Origin: Gammaproteobacteria bacterium
Lineage (GTDB): Bacteria > Pseudomonadota > Gammaproteobacteria > Pseudomonadales > Azotimanducaceae
Assembly (NCBI GenBank): GCA_009840545.1
Contig: VXNM01000003.1
Location: forward strand, 186,001-250,000
Reading direction: 5' to 3'
DNA length: 64,000 nucleotides
Shown here: positions 9,980 through 18,391 of the stretch, one piece after another
Position numbering within the stretch: the stretch's first letter is position 1
Layout of the letters: each line of letters opens with the position of its first letter
The notes under the pieces: generated by a model
What the model saw: only the letters and a program-made list of their open reading frames with translations
Database searches by the model: none
Told to the model about the DNA's origin: nothing
Made by a program: the position numbers and the translations under genes

Positions 9980-12900
9980 TCATTCGTCAAGCTCAACAAT
10001 TCTGCGAATGCGAGATGTCATACGCTCAAGCGATATCGTGCCATCCGATTTCCCGTCCATTCCATCAAGATAGCCGAGTTCTGCTGACGAAATTACAAAA
10101 GTCACTGTGGGAACTGTTGAATTCCGATAGCTATCCCGAATCGTAAGAAGCAAGTCTGATCTCTTGTCGCCATCAACGTCACCGGCATCGGCGAAATCAG
10201 TAACTACAGATGACGACTCGAAATCGCCACTCTCAAACTTGAAGGAGCGAGGAAGTTCGTGAGCATCAGTCAGATCTAGGATGCGATCCTTTGTGCCATC
10301 CACTTCGTCAAGGCTTTCGAAATCGTCTCGCGAGACTAAGTACGCAACTGTAGACTCAGCGGAACGGCCTATTTTTCCAATGATGATGGAACGACCGCTT
10401 GAGGACGAAGGTCCATCGACGACGGCAACACTACAGGCTACCCAGTTTGTCGGACAGTTAAAGCGCCAAGAATTCTCGGTTTCCGACAGGTCGCGAATCA
10501 CAACGATCCCATTCTCAGTTCCATCGGCTTGATCCAGGGATGCGAAATCAATTTCGGCGAGCACGTCGACAGATCCTGGTTGGACTACGATCAATTCATC
10601 GACCATATCTTGGTCCAAATCCGCTACCCCAAAGCTGGTTCCCAATTCAATTCTTGGTCCGTCTCCAATAAATTTCCAAGAACTCGGCTGCGAGGCAGCA
10701 AATTTCAAGTCGATTTGGCGGTCCGTTCGGCCGTCCGCTTCGTCGATGTTTGTCCAATCGCTACTACCTACCAAATAGATCGCGCCATCGTCCCTGTCGC
10801 TGGAATCGTGACTGGGTGCGCCAATCACAACATCGGAAAGACCATCTTGATCGAAATCTCCAGTAGCCACTGCAGACCCAGCCTGATCCCTCGCGTTTTC
10901 ACCTGTGAAACTCCACACTCGATCCTTCTCATCCAAACCTGAGTAGTTATTCACCGCATTCGCGAGTCGAATTAGTCCGTCTGAACCATCTAAATCGTCA
11001 AGAGACTGCAATGCACTTGAGGATGCGATGAAAACACTTCCTGGGCGTCCTCCCGCTCCAGTTCCCGGCGTCCCAACGCAGATGTCTGGTTTCTCGTCGC
11101 CGTCAACGTCGGAGATAAAGGTTGCCGAGCTTCCGAGACTGTGAGCCCAGCCTCCGACAAGTCTCCAAGTACTCTCGTAGGCTATAAGATCTTGAAGTTT
11201 GACCACGCTATCGGAATTGTCGTCTTCTTCGTCCAATGCCTCAATGTCCGTCGGAGAGATCACATAAGAGTCCGAGTAGATTCCCGCTGAAGTAGACACC
11301 AGAAACGAATCCTTTAACTCGTCGGTAATCGCTCCAACTCGATGCAGCTGAACTATTCCTCCGTCGTCTTCTTCAGGAACCTCGATCTTCCACGAGCCGA
11401 CATGGTCGGTGATGTTTCTGGCATTGATGATGCCGTCGCGCACGCCATCAATTGAGTCAGCTGAAACCAACGAAGCGCTAGAAATGAGGTAGATTTCGTG
11501 CCTTTCGTTAGCGGCTTGACCTGACAGCAGCAAGTCGTGCCAACCATCTCCGTCGGAATCACCCGAACTTCCCGCCTGAGCACCTATTTCAGCTAGGACA
11601 TTCCACGCAACAAACTTCACGGAACGCAGGTCGATTCGAGTTCCATCCAAGGGAAACTCATCGTCTTCGTTTATCGCGCCGTCGCCGTCAACATCGGGGT
11701 CGAAATTGTCTCCTATTCCATCTCCGTCGAGATCGCTCCATTCACTCGAGTCATTTGGAAACGCGTCGTCGTCGTCAGCCACTCCGTCGTTGTCGGAATC
11801 CTGGGATCGGGTTGGATCCAGTGGGAACTGGTCGTCAATATCCAAGACACCATCGCCATCGTCGTCGGTGTCTGAATTGTTGCCCAATCCGTCGCCGTCA
11901 GTATCAGCCCATTCGTCAGGGTTGTTTGGAAAAACATCGCTATTGTCGCCAACACCGTCGGCATCGGAATCTGTGGTTTCTGATGCATCAAGTGGAAAAG
12001 CATCGAGATCGTCTTCAACGCCGTCGTTGTCTGCATCAGTGTCAGCATTGTCACCGAGTCCATCGAGGTCTGAATCCGATGTCTCGTCCGCGTCTAGTGG
12101 AAATGCATCATCGACGTCAAGCACTCCATCGTTATCGTCGTCCATATCCACGGCGTTGTCTACGCCGTCATTGTCGGTGTCCAATGGATACTCATCATCT
12201 GTGTCGCGTATGCCATCGTTGTCGTCGTCATCATCTTCGAGGGAATCACCCAGTCCATCTGCATCCGTATCGATGTATTCCCATGACTTGTTTGGAAAAG
12301 CGTCAATGTTGTCGCCAAACCCGTCGTTGTCCGAGTCCTCCCACTCTGAATCGTCCATGTGAAAGGCATCTTCAAAGTCGTGGAAGTAGTCGTTGTCGTC
12401 ATCAAAATCGGAGAAGTTTTTCACTCCGTCTTTATCGTGATCACCCCACATTTCGTCAATTCGCATCAGGTTGTCTTTGTGCTGATCGCGTTGCTCAAGA
12501 GCGGCGAGGTCACGTGAGGAGACTAGGTATACCGCGCTGTCGGCAATCTCGTCCCTGCCGTCTCCCGGAGCCGTGATTAGCATGTCCTCAAACTCATCGC
12601 CATCGATTGTTGACAAGAACTCCACGTTGCTCCCAAGCCACAAGAGAGGCCTGTGAGGGAGAATGAGTTGGGAATTTGATCTGAATTCCCCACTGGCGGG
12701 GTAATTCGAACCCTGACCTCCTACGGCATTGCTAGCGAGAATTTGTAAATCACCGGAACTCAGCTGAAACACACCGAATATCGGGTAAGCAGTGCCAGAA
12801 GACGAAACAAAGGTGTCACTGTTGCTCGCCACTGGCCCGATGGGATTTACGTTGCGTACGCCAAAAGAATTTCCAGTATTGAAACCGAGATCCAACGAGA

Positions 12901-15724
12901 CATTTCCGTCCAAACTGCCATCGTTTGAATCAAGCGTTTCGAGATCTTGAGAGGCCAAAACAGAGAGAGACGACCATCCTGACAGTCCGTAGTCGGATTT
13001 GCCGTCTCCAGAAAAGTCATTGACAGTTGCAACAAACCCGCCCAAGAAGGAGTGGCTAGATCCCGTGATATGCCACGAATCCTGTTGAGCTGCAACATTT
13101 GCTAGGTCAATGCGTCCATCCTGTTGACCATCGGCATTGTCCGCTTCTACCAAGCGGGATTCCGATAGTACAAACACCGAACCTGCGGATTCATCCCCAA
13201 TTGAAGTTGCACCGATCAGCAAATCCAATTGAGAGTCGTCATTGTTGTTGATGCTCAGGTCGACACTTGCCCGATTTTCACGAGATCCATCCGTAGAAAT
13301 AAACAGCCGTGAGTCGCCTGGTCCCACCGCGCCGAAAATATTGATGATCCGATCAAGCTCACCATCGGCTGCGTCCATGTTTCCGAGCCTGCTTCCAGGA
13401 ATGAAATACGCCACCGAGCGCATTTCTGCGTCGTCATCCAAGTTTTGATGGTGCGTGCCAACAAGAATATCGTCGTAGCCATCGGCGTCGACATCGCCAA
13501 TAACGATTTGGTTGTCTGACGACAGCTCTTGAAGCTCTGCCCCATCGAGTCGCAATCCGAAGTCTCCAATGTCAGACATGCTCAGTGAAATGATTCGATC
13601 GTTGTCGTCGTCAATCTCGTCCAGCTGTGCAAAGGGAATGATGTACAGCGAACCCGAACTAGTTCCACCGTGATTCGCTTTTGGGACAGCAATGACAAGG
13701 TCTAGGCTGTCGTCGCCGTCAAGATCACCTACCCTGACGGAGTCTCCTGCCGCACTTAGATCTGCGGTTCCGACAAGTTTCCATGACATTGATGAATCAA
13801 CGACGCTTGATAGGGTGACAACGCGATCTGTAGCTCCATCTGCGCGATCCAACTCCTCGAGTTCATTTATCGCCAATAAATAGGCTCCTCCAGTGTTGAT
13901 GTCGCCGTTCAACAATTGAGGTACTCCGATCACAAGGTGAGTGTCGGCCAAGTCTTCCTCTGAAGTTCGAAATCCAACCGCATTGGTCGCACTATCGCCC
14001 GCGGACTCTAAGATGAACTTGTAGGAAAAGAATTCGGTCAGGCTCTGGTCAAACGGATATGCATCTTCGATGTCGCGAACTGAATCGCCATCGTCATCCT
14101 TGTCTGCATTGTCTCCGATGCCGTCGCCATCGTTATCTGCCCATTCGGTGGAATCTTCTGGGAATAAGTCGGTTTGATCTCCCCTTCCGTCGCCATCGGT
14201 ATCAGCCCATTCGCTCGAATCCAAAGGAAAGTCATCGGAGTTGTCTCCCACGCCGTCGCCGTCGGAATCTTCCCATTCATTTGGGTCATTGGGAAAGACG
14301 TCCGTGAAGTCGCCGACACCATCATCGTCACTATCAAGAAATTCCAACGAATCCAAGGGAAATGCGTCTTCGACATCCAAATAGCCATCGTCGTCATCGT
14401 CTTCATCAGCATTGTTTCCCACTCCATCGCCATCGGTATCTACCCACTCTGATGAGTCATTCGAAAAGTCATCCACCGGATCGACAAAGCCATCTCCGTC
14501 GCTGTCTTCAAAGGAATCGCGTGCTTGAGCGTATTGAAAACGAACAGCGTTCAGTGTCGCGACTGCATCCGCCGCCGTATCCACGTCATGAGGGTCGCCG
14601 CATGGTGACTCCTCGGTCCCGCATTCCGCGTCGGGGTCTGAGAAAACATGCTGAGCGGACCCTCCCTGGCCGCCGTATGACATCAAGGTGTAGAAATCAC
14701 CAGTGACTGAGTGTCCGCGAGACCATCTCCACGCTCCCGTGGAGTGCTGCCATACGGAATGGTGCAAACCCATCAAGTGTCCCAATTCATGAGCCAATGT
14801 ACGAGCTCCACAAGATCCCACCACTGTTGCTAGTGCATAGGCAAGGCTGACTTGGGACAATTCGCCGCGACGGCCCCAGCCATAGATGCCAGCGAAGCCA
14901 CAGTATCCGCCTTTCTCGGGAAATGGTCCAAACAAGACGGCTAAATCCGATCCGTGGCGTTCACCTTCGTTGAAGAGATCTTCGAAGCTGTCAAGCGAAG
15001 TAGTCTGGTCGTCCATTTCAACTTCCACTGTCCCGACGATGCGCCATTGCATGGGAAGATCGCTGTCGTCCAGGTACTGGTTTGCAAGTTCAAAGACGTG
15101 CTGTATACGGGTGGTCGCGTCCCCGTCAAATTCTTCCGCAAAGCTCTTACCGTACAAGGCGACCACGTCGATTATCGAATCGGGCGGTACCGAGAAAGGA
15201 TTGTCGGGATCGGTACCCTCCAATTCCTCATTTAGGTCGCTAACACCGTCGTCATCGGAGTCAGCTAGAAAGTCAAGAAAGTGAATCGTGAATTCATTGG
15301 AAGGATTCACTTTCTCTTTCATGAAAATCGAGTCGTCCCAGTTTCGGCCTCTGTCTTCGAGCCGCAAAAGCACGTAGTACTCGCCATCGAGAGAAGTCTG
15401 GTATATCGTGGACCGGTCAAACGTTCCTTCGACGAGTACGCCTCCCTTTGGCAAGGTTTGATCAATCTCAATGGTGGCCAGTACCGTGCTGTAGCTATAG
15501 AACCATCGGTCGCTCTGCAACAGCACTTGAACCTTCATGTTCTTGAGATCGATATTGGAATAATTGCGGAAACCGGCGGTCAAGCTAAAAGACTCGTCTC
15601 CGTCGAACTCCAAAGTGCACGGACACTCAAAAAACGCTCTTTCGTCGTTCGCACTGAGAGACAAAGCTGCAATAGCAATCAGCACAATTGCGCCGAGCAC
15701 TTGTGCCTGCTTAGAGAGATCCAT
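9980..15724 (-). CDS. Large secreted metzincin-like metalloprotease with TSP type 3 and FG-GAP repeats
   Basis: The 1,914-residue product starts with a hydrophobic signal peptide (MDLSKQAQVLGAIVLIAIAA). After a short beta-rich domain comes a metalloprotease region with the metzincin zinc motif HELGHLMGLHH at about 312-322 (bases 14759-14791) and a downstream LMSYGG Met-turn. Next come two acidic arrays of thrombospondin type 3 calcium-binding repeats (DTDGDGVGDN-type), each followed by a long run of FG-GAP/integrin-alpha-like repeats (VGDLDGDDSLDLVI-type), probably beta-propellers. A longer frame begins at 15877, but its first 51 residues overlap the upstream gene and precede the signal peptide, so the ATG at 15724 is preferred. 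No sorting tail is recognised at the C-terminus. It overlaps the upstream gene by 14 bases and is probably co-transcribed with it. Substrate unknown. Confidence 0.85.
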   Translation of the reverse strand: MDLSKQAQVLGAIVLIAIAALSLSANDERAFFECPCTLEFDGDESFSLTAGFRNYSNIDLKNMKVQVLLQSDRWFYSYSTVLATIEIDQTLPKGGVLVEGTFDRSTIYQTSLDGEYYVLLRLEDRGRNWDDSIFMKEKVNPSNEFTIHFLDFLADSDDDGVSDLNEELEGTDPDNPFSVPPDSIIDVVALYGKSFAEEFDGDATTRIQHVFELANQYLDDSDLPMQWRIVGTVEVEMDDQTTSLDSFEDLFNEGERHGSDLAVLFGPFPEKGGYCGFAGIYGWGRRGELSQVSLAYALATVVGSCGARTLAHELGHLMGLHHSVWQHSTGAWRWSRGHSVTGDFYTLMSYGGQGGSAQHVFSDPDAECGTEESPCGDPHDVDTAADAVATLNAVRFQYAQARDSFEDSDGDGFVDPVDDFSNDSSEWVDTDGDGVGNNADEDDDDDGYLDVEDAFPLDSLEFLDSDDDGVGDFTDVFPNDPNEWEDSDGDGVGDNSDDFPLDSSEWADTDGDGRGDQTDLFPEDSTEWADNDGDGIGDNADKDDDGDSVRDIEDAYPFDQSLTEFFSYKFILESAGDSATNAVGFRTSEEDLADTHLVIGVPQLLNGDINTGGAYLLAINELEELDRADGATDRVVTLSSVVDSSMSWKLVGTADLSAAGDSVRVGDLDGDDSLDLVIAVPKANHGGTSSGSLYIIPFAQLDEIDDDNDRIISLSMSDIGDFGLRLDGAELQELSSDNQIVIGDVDADGYDDILVGTHHQNLDDDAEMRSVAYFIPGSRLGNMDAADGELDRIINIFGAVGPGDSRLFISTDGSRENRASVDLSINNNDDSQLDLLIGATSIGDESAGSVFVLSESRLVEADNADGQQDGRIDLANVAAQQDSWHITGSSHSFLGGFVATVNDFSGDGKSDYGLSGWSSLSVLASQDLETLDSNDGSLDGNVSLDLGFNTGNSFGVRNVNPIGPVASNSDTFVSSSGTAYPIFGVFQLSSGDLQILASNAVGGQGSNYPASGEFRSNSQLILPHRPLLWLGSNVEFLSTIDGDEFEDMLITAPGDGRDEIADSAVYLVSSRDLAALEQRDQHKDNLMRIDEMWGDHDKDGVKNFSDFDDDNDYFHDFEDAFHMDDSEWEDSDNDGFGDNIDAFPNKSWEYIDTDADGLGDSLEDDDDDNDGIRDTDDEYPLDTDNDGVDNAVDMDDDNDGVLDVDDAFPLDADETSDSDLDGLGDNADTDADNDGVEDDLDAFPLDASETTDSDADGVGDNSDVFPNNPDEWADTDGDGLGNNSDTDDDGDGVLDIDDQFPLDPTRSQDSDNDGVADDDDAFPNDSSEWSDLDGDGIGDNFDPDVDGDGAINEDDEFPLDGTRIDLRSVKFVAWNVLAEIGAQAGSSGDSDGDGWHDLLLSGQAANERHEIYLISSASLVSADSIDGVRDGIINARNITDHVGSWKIEVPEEDDGGIVQLHRVGAITDELKDSFLVSTSAGIYSDSYVISPTDIEALDEEDDNSDSVVKLQDLIAYESTWRLVGGWAHSLGSSATFISDVDGDEKPDICVGTPGTGAGGRPGSVFIASSSALQSLDDLDGSDGLIRLANAVNNYSGLDEKDRVWSFTGENARDQAGSAVATGDFDQDGLSDVVIGAPSHDSSDRDDGAIYLVGSSDWTNIDEADGRTDRQIDLKFAASQPSSWKFIGDGPRIELGTSFGVADLDQDMVDELIVVQPGSVDVLAEIDFASLDQADGTENGIVVIRDLSETENSWRFNCPTNWVACSVAVVDGPSSSSGRSIIIGKIGRSAESTVAYLVSRDDFESLDEVDGTKDRILDLTDAHELPRSFKFESGDFESSSVVTDFADAGDVDGDKRSDLLLTIRDSYRNSTVPTVTFVISSAELGYLDGMDGKSDGTISLERMTSRIRRIVELDE
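11650..12456 (-). repeat. Second thrombospondin type 3 repeat array (coding)
   Basis: This stretch encodes more than ten degenerate repeats of the form DSDGDGVGDNxDAFP, rich in aspartate, with interspersed DDDNDGVLD units. Each repeat is expected to bind calcium. At DNA level it appears as imperfect tandem repeats in the GAT/GAC codon family. It joins the two FG-GAP regions of the metzincin protein. Confidence 0.85.
14035..14523 (-). repeat. First thrombospondin type 3 repeat array (coding)
   Basis: About seven aspartate-rich repeats (DTDGDGVGNN, DSDDDGVGDF and similar, alternating with FPLDSSEW-type linkers) lie between the protease domain and the first FG-GAP region of the metzincin protein. 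They are the same repeat class as the later array. Confidence 0.85.
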
Positions 15725-16355
15725 GCTCAATTTCCGGTATGAAAAAGTCGTCCTTTGTGTAGTCGACATGCTGGTCCATGTTCTCAGTCGGCATAAGCCA
15801 CGCATATTTGTTGTTACCCACCAGCTCAAAGCTTCCTTCCGAGGTTGTGAAGTTAGCGAACACGTTTCGTTCTCCAACCGTAATCAAGAACGAATAGGAG
15901 CTTTCTTCTTCCACGATCTTGCCTTTGTAGGTACGGTTGGTGCCCAAGGTAGTGCTTACTTCTGCAATAGTTACAAGAAACTGCTCTTGAGTTTGCGGTA
16001 CTGCAATCACCAATTGGTCATCTTGTCGCCACAGTTGCATGTCTTGTGCTAGTTGAACCAATGATGCGCCTTCGACTTCTTCCTTGTACTTTGGTACCAA
16101 AGACGGTTGTACGTCTTCAACATTCGTTTCGCTCCAAGCCTCACGCGTTTTCGTGTCGGCAGATGAATTCTGGGCATCGTTGACAGCAATTGCCTCACTG
16201 GTTCCAACGTCAATTTGACTCTCCTGGACAGACTCTGTTTCGGAATGAGATTGATGCCGTTGTTGATTGAAGAGAACGAGCGAAAATAGCGTGACCAGTG
16301 CCAAGACAACGACTGAAACCGCAAGAATCAGAGTACGAGAACGAATCAGTTTCAT
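15711..16355 (-). CDS. Membrane-anchored protein resembling a metalloprotease propeptide
   Basis: The 214-residue product has a basic start, one membrane segment at about 8-28 (LILAVSVVVLALVTLFSLVLF), a Ser/Glu/Gln-rich linker to about residue 85, and a compact C-terminal domain. The region at about 130-190 (RTYKGKIVEEESSYSFLI, then VFANFTTSEGSFELVG) has the pattern of N-terminal propeptides of secreted metzincins (short strands 'tYxGxv.....S.v.l.v...g.f..i.t..G.y.l'). In typical proteases this domain is fused to the catalytic domain; here it is a separate gene that overlaps the metzincin gene directly downstream by 14 bases. I infer an inhibitor, chaperone or anchor for that protease. Similarity was judged by eye, so the domain call is moderate. 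Confidence 0.55.
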   Translation of the reverse strand: MKLIRSRTLILAVSVVVLALVTLFSLVLFNQQRHQSHSETESVQESQIDVGTSEAIAVNDAQNSSADTKTREAWSETNVEDVQPSLVPKYKEEVEGASLVQLAQDMQLWRQDDQLVIAVPQTQEQFLVTIAEVSTTLGTNRTYKGKIVEEESSYSFLITVGERNVFANFTTSEGSFELVGNNKYAWLMPTENMDQHVDYTKDDFFIPEIEHGSL

Positions 16356-16631
16356 GGCTTCATGACGGAGGAGCGCCTTTTATGACAGATCCAGTTTCTA
16401 TCTGTTTATTTGATACAAAATCGAGTGTCTTCGAGAGAATCTCGTGCACTTTTCGAATTTACAAGGCATGTTTCTAGACACCACGAGAAAGCCTGCGTTC
16501 CCGCAACTGTTGTCAGACGTGAGCGATCCACAAAAATACGTTCCTATAAGAGAACGTTATATCGGTCATGTGTTGAACAGATCGAGGAACTAATTGACAA
16601 TCCGCTGGAGTTCACATATGGATACGAGCAG

Positions 16632-17006
16632 GTGAGTGGCAGATCAGAAAACAAAACCCTCGCAAATCAGGTTCGCATTGGAGGTGTTTTAGTTCTTGGG
16701 CAAAGCATAGATGCTCAGACTCGATGCGACCACTACCACGGCCCCACTGACATTGTTGCCATTCGGTTCAAATGCTGCGGCAACTGGTTTTCTTGCTACT
16801 TTTGCCATCGAGAATTGACCGACCACGAATCCACGGTATGGGAGCTCTCCGAGACGAAGACGGAAGCAATTATTTGTGGAAGCTGCGGTGCACGCCTAAC
16901 GATTAGTTCGTATTTGAATGCAGAGGACCAATGTCCGCACTGCAAGGCAGATTTCAATCCTGGTTGCCATCTGCATCATCACTTGTACTTCGCTATAAAA
17001 CCATGA
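16632..17006 (+). CDS. CHY-type zinc finger protein
   Basis: The C-terminal ~100 residues match the CHY zinc-finger family: TRCDHYHGPTDIVAIRFKCC, then CYFCHREL, ICGSCGARL, CPHCKADFNPGC and a final HLYF. All the paired Cys/His ligands are present, so several zinc ions should bind. The function of bacterial CHY proteins is not established. The reading frame is open back to a TTG at 16410, but the first 70 or so residues do not resemble the family. A GTG at 16632 gives 124 residues, close to the family norm, and is chosen with low certainty. It is divergent from the propeptide-like gene and runs towards rnpB, which is on the other strand. Confidence 0.72.
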   Translation: MSGRSENKTLANQVRIGGVLVLGQSIDAQTRCDHYHGPTDIVAIRFKCCGNWFSCYFCHRELTDHESTVWELSETKTEAIICGSCGARLTISSYLNAEDQCPHCKADFNPGCHLHHHLYFAIKP

Positions 17007-17044
17007 TCACAACATGCGATGGGTGGCATGATTTGAAGCATGCG

Positions 17045-17400
17045 AGGGAGACGGCCGATAAGCCGGGTTCTGTCGAGGGCGATCATTCATCTAGGACGCA
17101 TGTCACCATGCGCCTCTAGCAACCTACCCGAATTGCACGCGGACCACGTGTTTCAATTCCTATTTGGTCTTGCTCCGAGCGGGGTTTACCTAGCCGATTC
17201 TGTTGCCAGATCTCGCGGTGCGCTCTTACCGCACCATTTCACCCTTACCGCTCCTAATAACGAGGTGCAGCGGTGTATTTTCTGTTGCACTTTCCGTGAG
17301 TTCGCACTCCCCAGGTGTTACCTGGCGCTCTGTCCTGTGGAGCCCGGACTTTCCTCCGAACCACGAATGGTCCGGCGATCGCCTGGCCGTCTCCTGTCTA
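17045..17400 (-). ncRNA. rnpB: RNase P RNA (bacterial class A)
   Basis: RNase P RNA is the catalytic subunit that removes tRNA 5' leaders. The minus strand contains the universally conserved elements in order: GGAGGAAAGTCCGGGCTCC after the 5' stem, CAGGTAACACCTGGGGAGTG, the ACGGAAAGTGCAACAGAAA core, GGTAAGGGTGAAATGGTGCG, GGTAAACCCC, and near the 3' end GACAGAACCCGGCTTATCG. The terminal P1 stem pairs GAGACGGCC near 17395-17387 with GGCCGTCTC near 17056-17048. Ends are estimated from that stem. Position next to rsmI matches pseudomonads. Confidence 0.95.
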
Positions 17401-17512
17401 ATACTAGGAAATTTTCGAGCCGCAAGTAAGACATCGTTCTTGCCGATTTGTTTTTTGCGAATCCGATTTTGATGCCATTGCAGCTCCACTCAAGGAGACT
17501 TGCGTGCGGTTG

Positions 17513-18391
17513 TCAATCATCAGACTCTATGCCAGCCAGCTGTTTTCGAATTGCGATAGCGCGTGAATATGCCTCTTCCCGCTTCATTGGCGTCAGTCGT
17601 GAAACGATCGCAGCGATTTTCGAGGCCTTGACGTGAGGGAGCAATTCACGAATTAACCGCTCCGAGTCCAGTAAAGTGCTGTCCGACTCATTCTTGGCCA
17701 GTACTCCGACGAATTCACCAAGTTGCTCAGTGCGCGTGCCCAACTTGGAAAAAAGTTCAAGGACCGAGCCAAATAGCAGTTCCTCATAGGTTTTCGTAAG
17801 TTCTCTTCCAAGAAACAATTCGCGGTCCTCGAAACCCATTTCGATCAAAGTCGAAAGAGTGGTTTGAATTCGCTTCGCTGTCTCGAAGAATATCGTGGGA
17901 ACCCTAGATTCAGCAATCGACAGGAGATCTTTTCTCTTTTCCTGACCACTCGATTTAACGAATCCTATGAACTGAAAAGTGTTTAGCGGGATTGGACAAA
18001 CGGATGCGATTGCGGTGAGGGAACTTGGACCCGGAATCGGCACGACAGTCAGGCTTTGCTCGAATGCACTTCTCATCAAGGTGAAACCAGGGTCCGAAAT
18101 CAACGGAGTGCCTGAATCAGTCACAATCGCTACATCGGAGCCTTGACTGACTAGATCCAAAACATGTTCGCTCATTTTGTGTTCGTTGACATCGTTAAGA
18201 ACAATGAGCCTTGATCTGTTGAAGGAAATACCGAGACTATCCAGTAGTATCTTGGTATGCGCAACACTTTCGCAGGCGATTCGATCTACTGTCTGAAGGA
18301 TGCGAATCGCTCGAACCGACAAATCCTCGATGTCTCCGATGTGTACTGCAACGACAAATAGTCGCCCATTGGCTCTGGCTTGTTTCTGCAT
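17513..18391 (-). CDS. rsmI: 16S rRNA (cytidine-1402-2'-O)-methyltransferase
   Basis: RsmI adds the 2'-O-methyl group to C1402 in the decoding centre. The 292-residue product shows family segments NDVNEHK, VTDSGTPLISDPGF, VPIPGPSSLTA, FFETAKRI and LGRELTKTYEE. The N-terminal signature is less standard (VVAVHIGDIEDLSVRAI instead of the usual TPIGNLGD). The ATG at 18391 lies on the strand opposite the 5' part of lpoA, so the two divergent genes overlap by about 50 bases. Pairing with lpoA is conserved in gammaproteobacteria. Confidence 0.93.
   Translation of the reverse strand: MQKQARANGRLFVVAVHIGDIEDLSVRAIRILQTVDRIACESVAHTKILLDSLGISFNRSRLIVLNDVNEHKMSEHVLDLVSQGSDVAIVTDSGTPLISDPGFTLMRSAFEQSLTVVPIPGPSSLTAIASVCPIPLNTFQFIGFVKSSGQEKRKDLLSIAESRVPTIFFETAKRIQTTLSTLIEMGFEDRELFLGRELTKTYEELLFGSVLELFSKLGTRTEQLGEFVGVLAKNESDSTLLDSERLIRELLPHVKASKIAAIVSRLTPMKREEAYSRAIAIRKQLAGIESDD

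Noticed and set aside
11650-12456. Regular short repeats suggesting a CRISPR array or satellite DNA
   Set aside because: The repeats are imperfect, have no constant-length spacers, and translate without interruption into calcium-binding TSP type 3 repeats.
11706-12576. Long plus-strand frames (Ser/Pro-rich and Arg/His-rich) opposite the TSP3 array
   Set aside because: They are by-products of the repetitive GAT/GAC codons on the coding strand; composition is extreme and no ribosome site is seen.
15725-15877. Upstream extension of the metzincin gene
   Set aside because: These 51 codons overlap the propeptide-like gene and would place extra residues before the signal peptide.
17203-17489. Open frames on both strands across 17.2-17.5 kb
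   Set aside because: They fall on the RNase P RNA gene, whose conserved elements explain the sequence.
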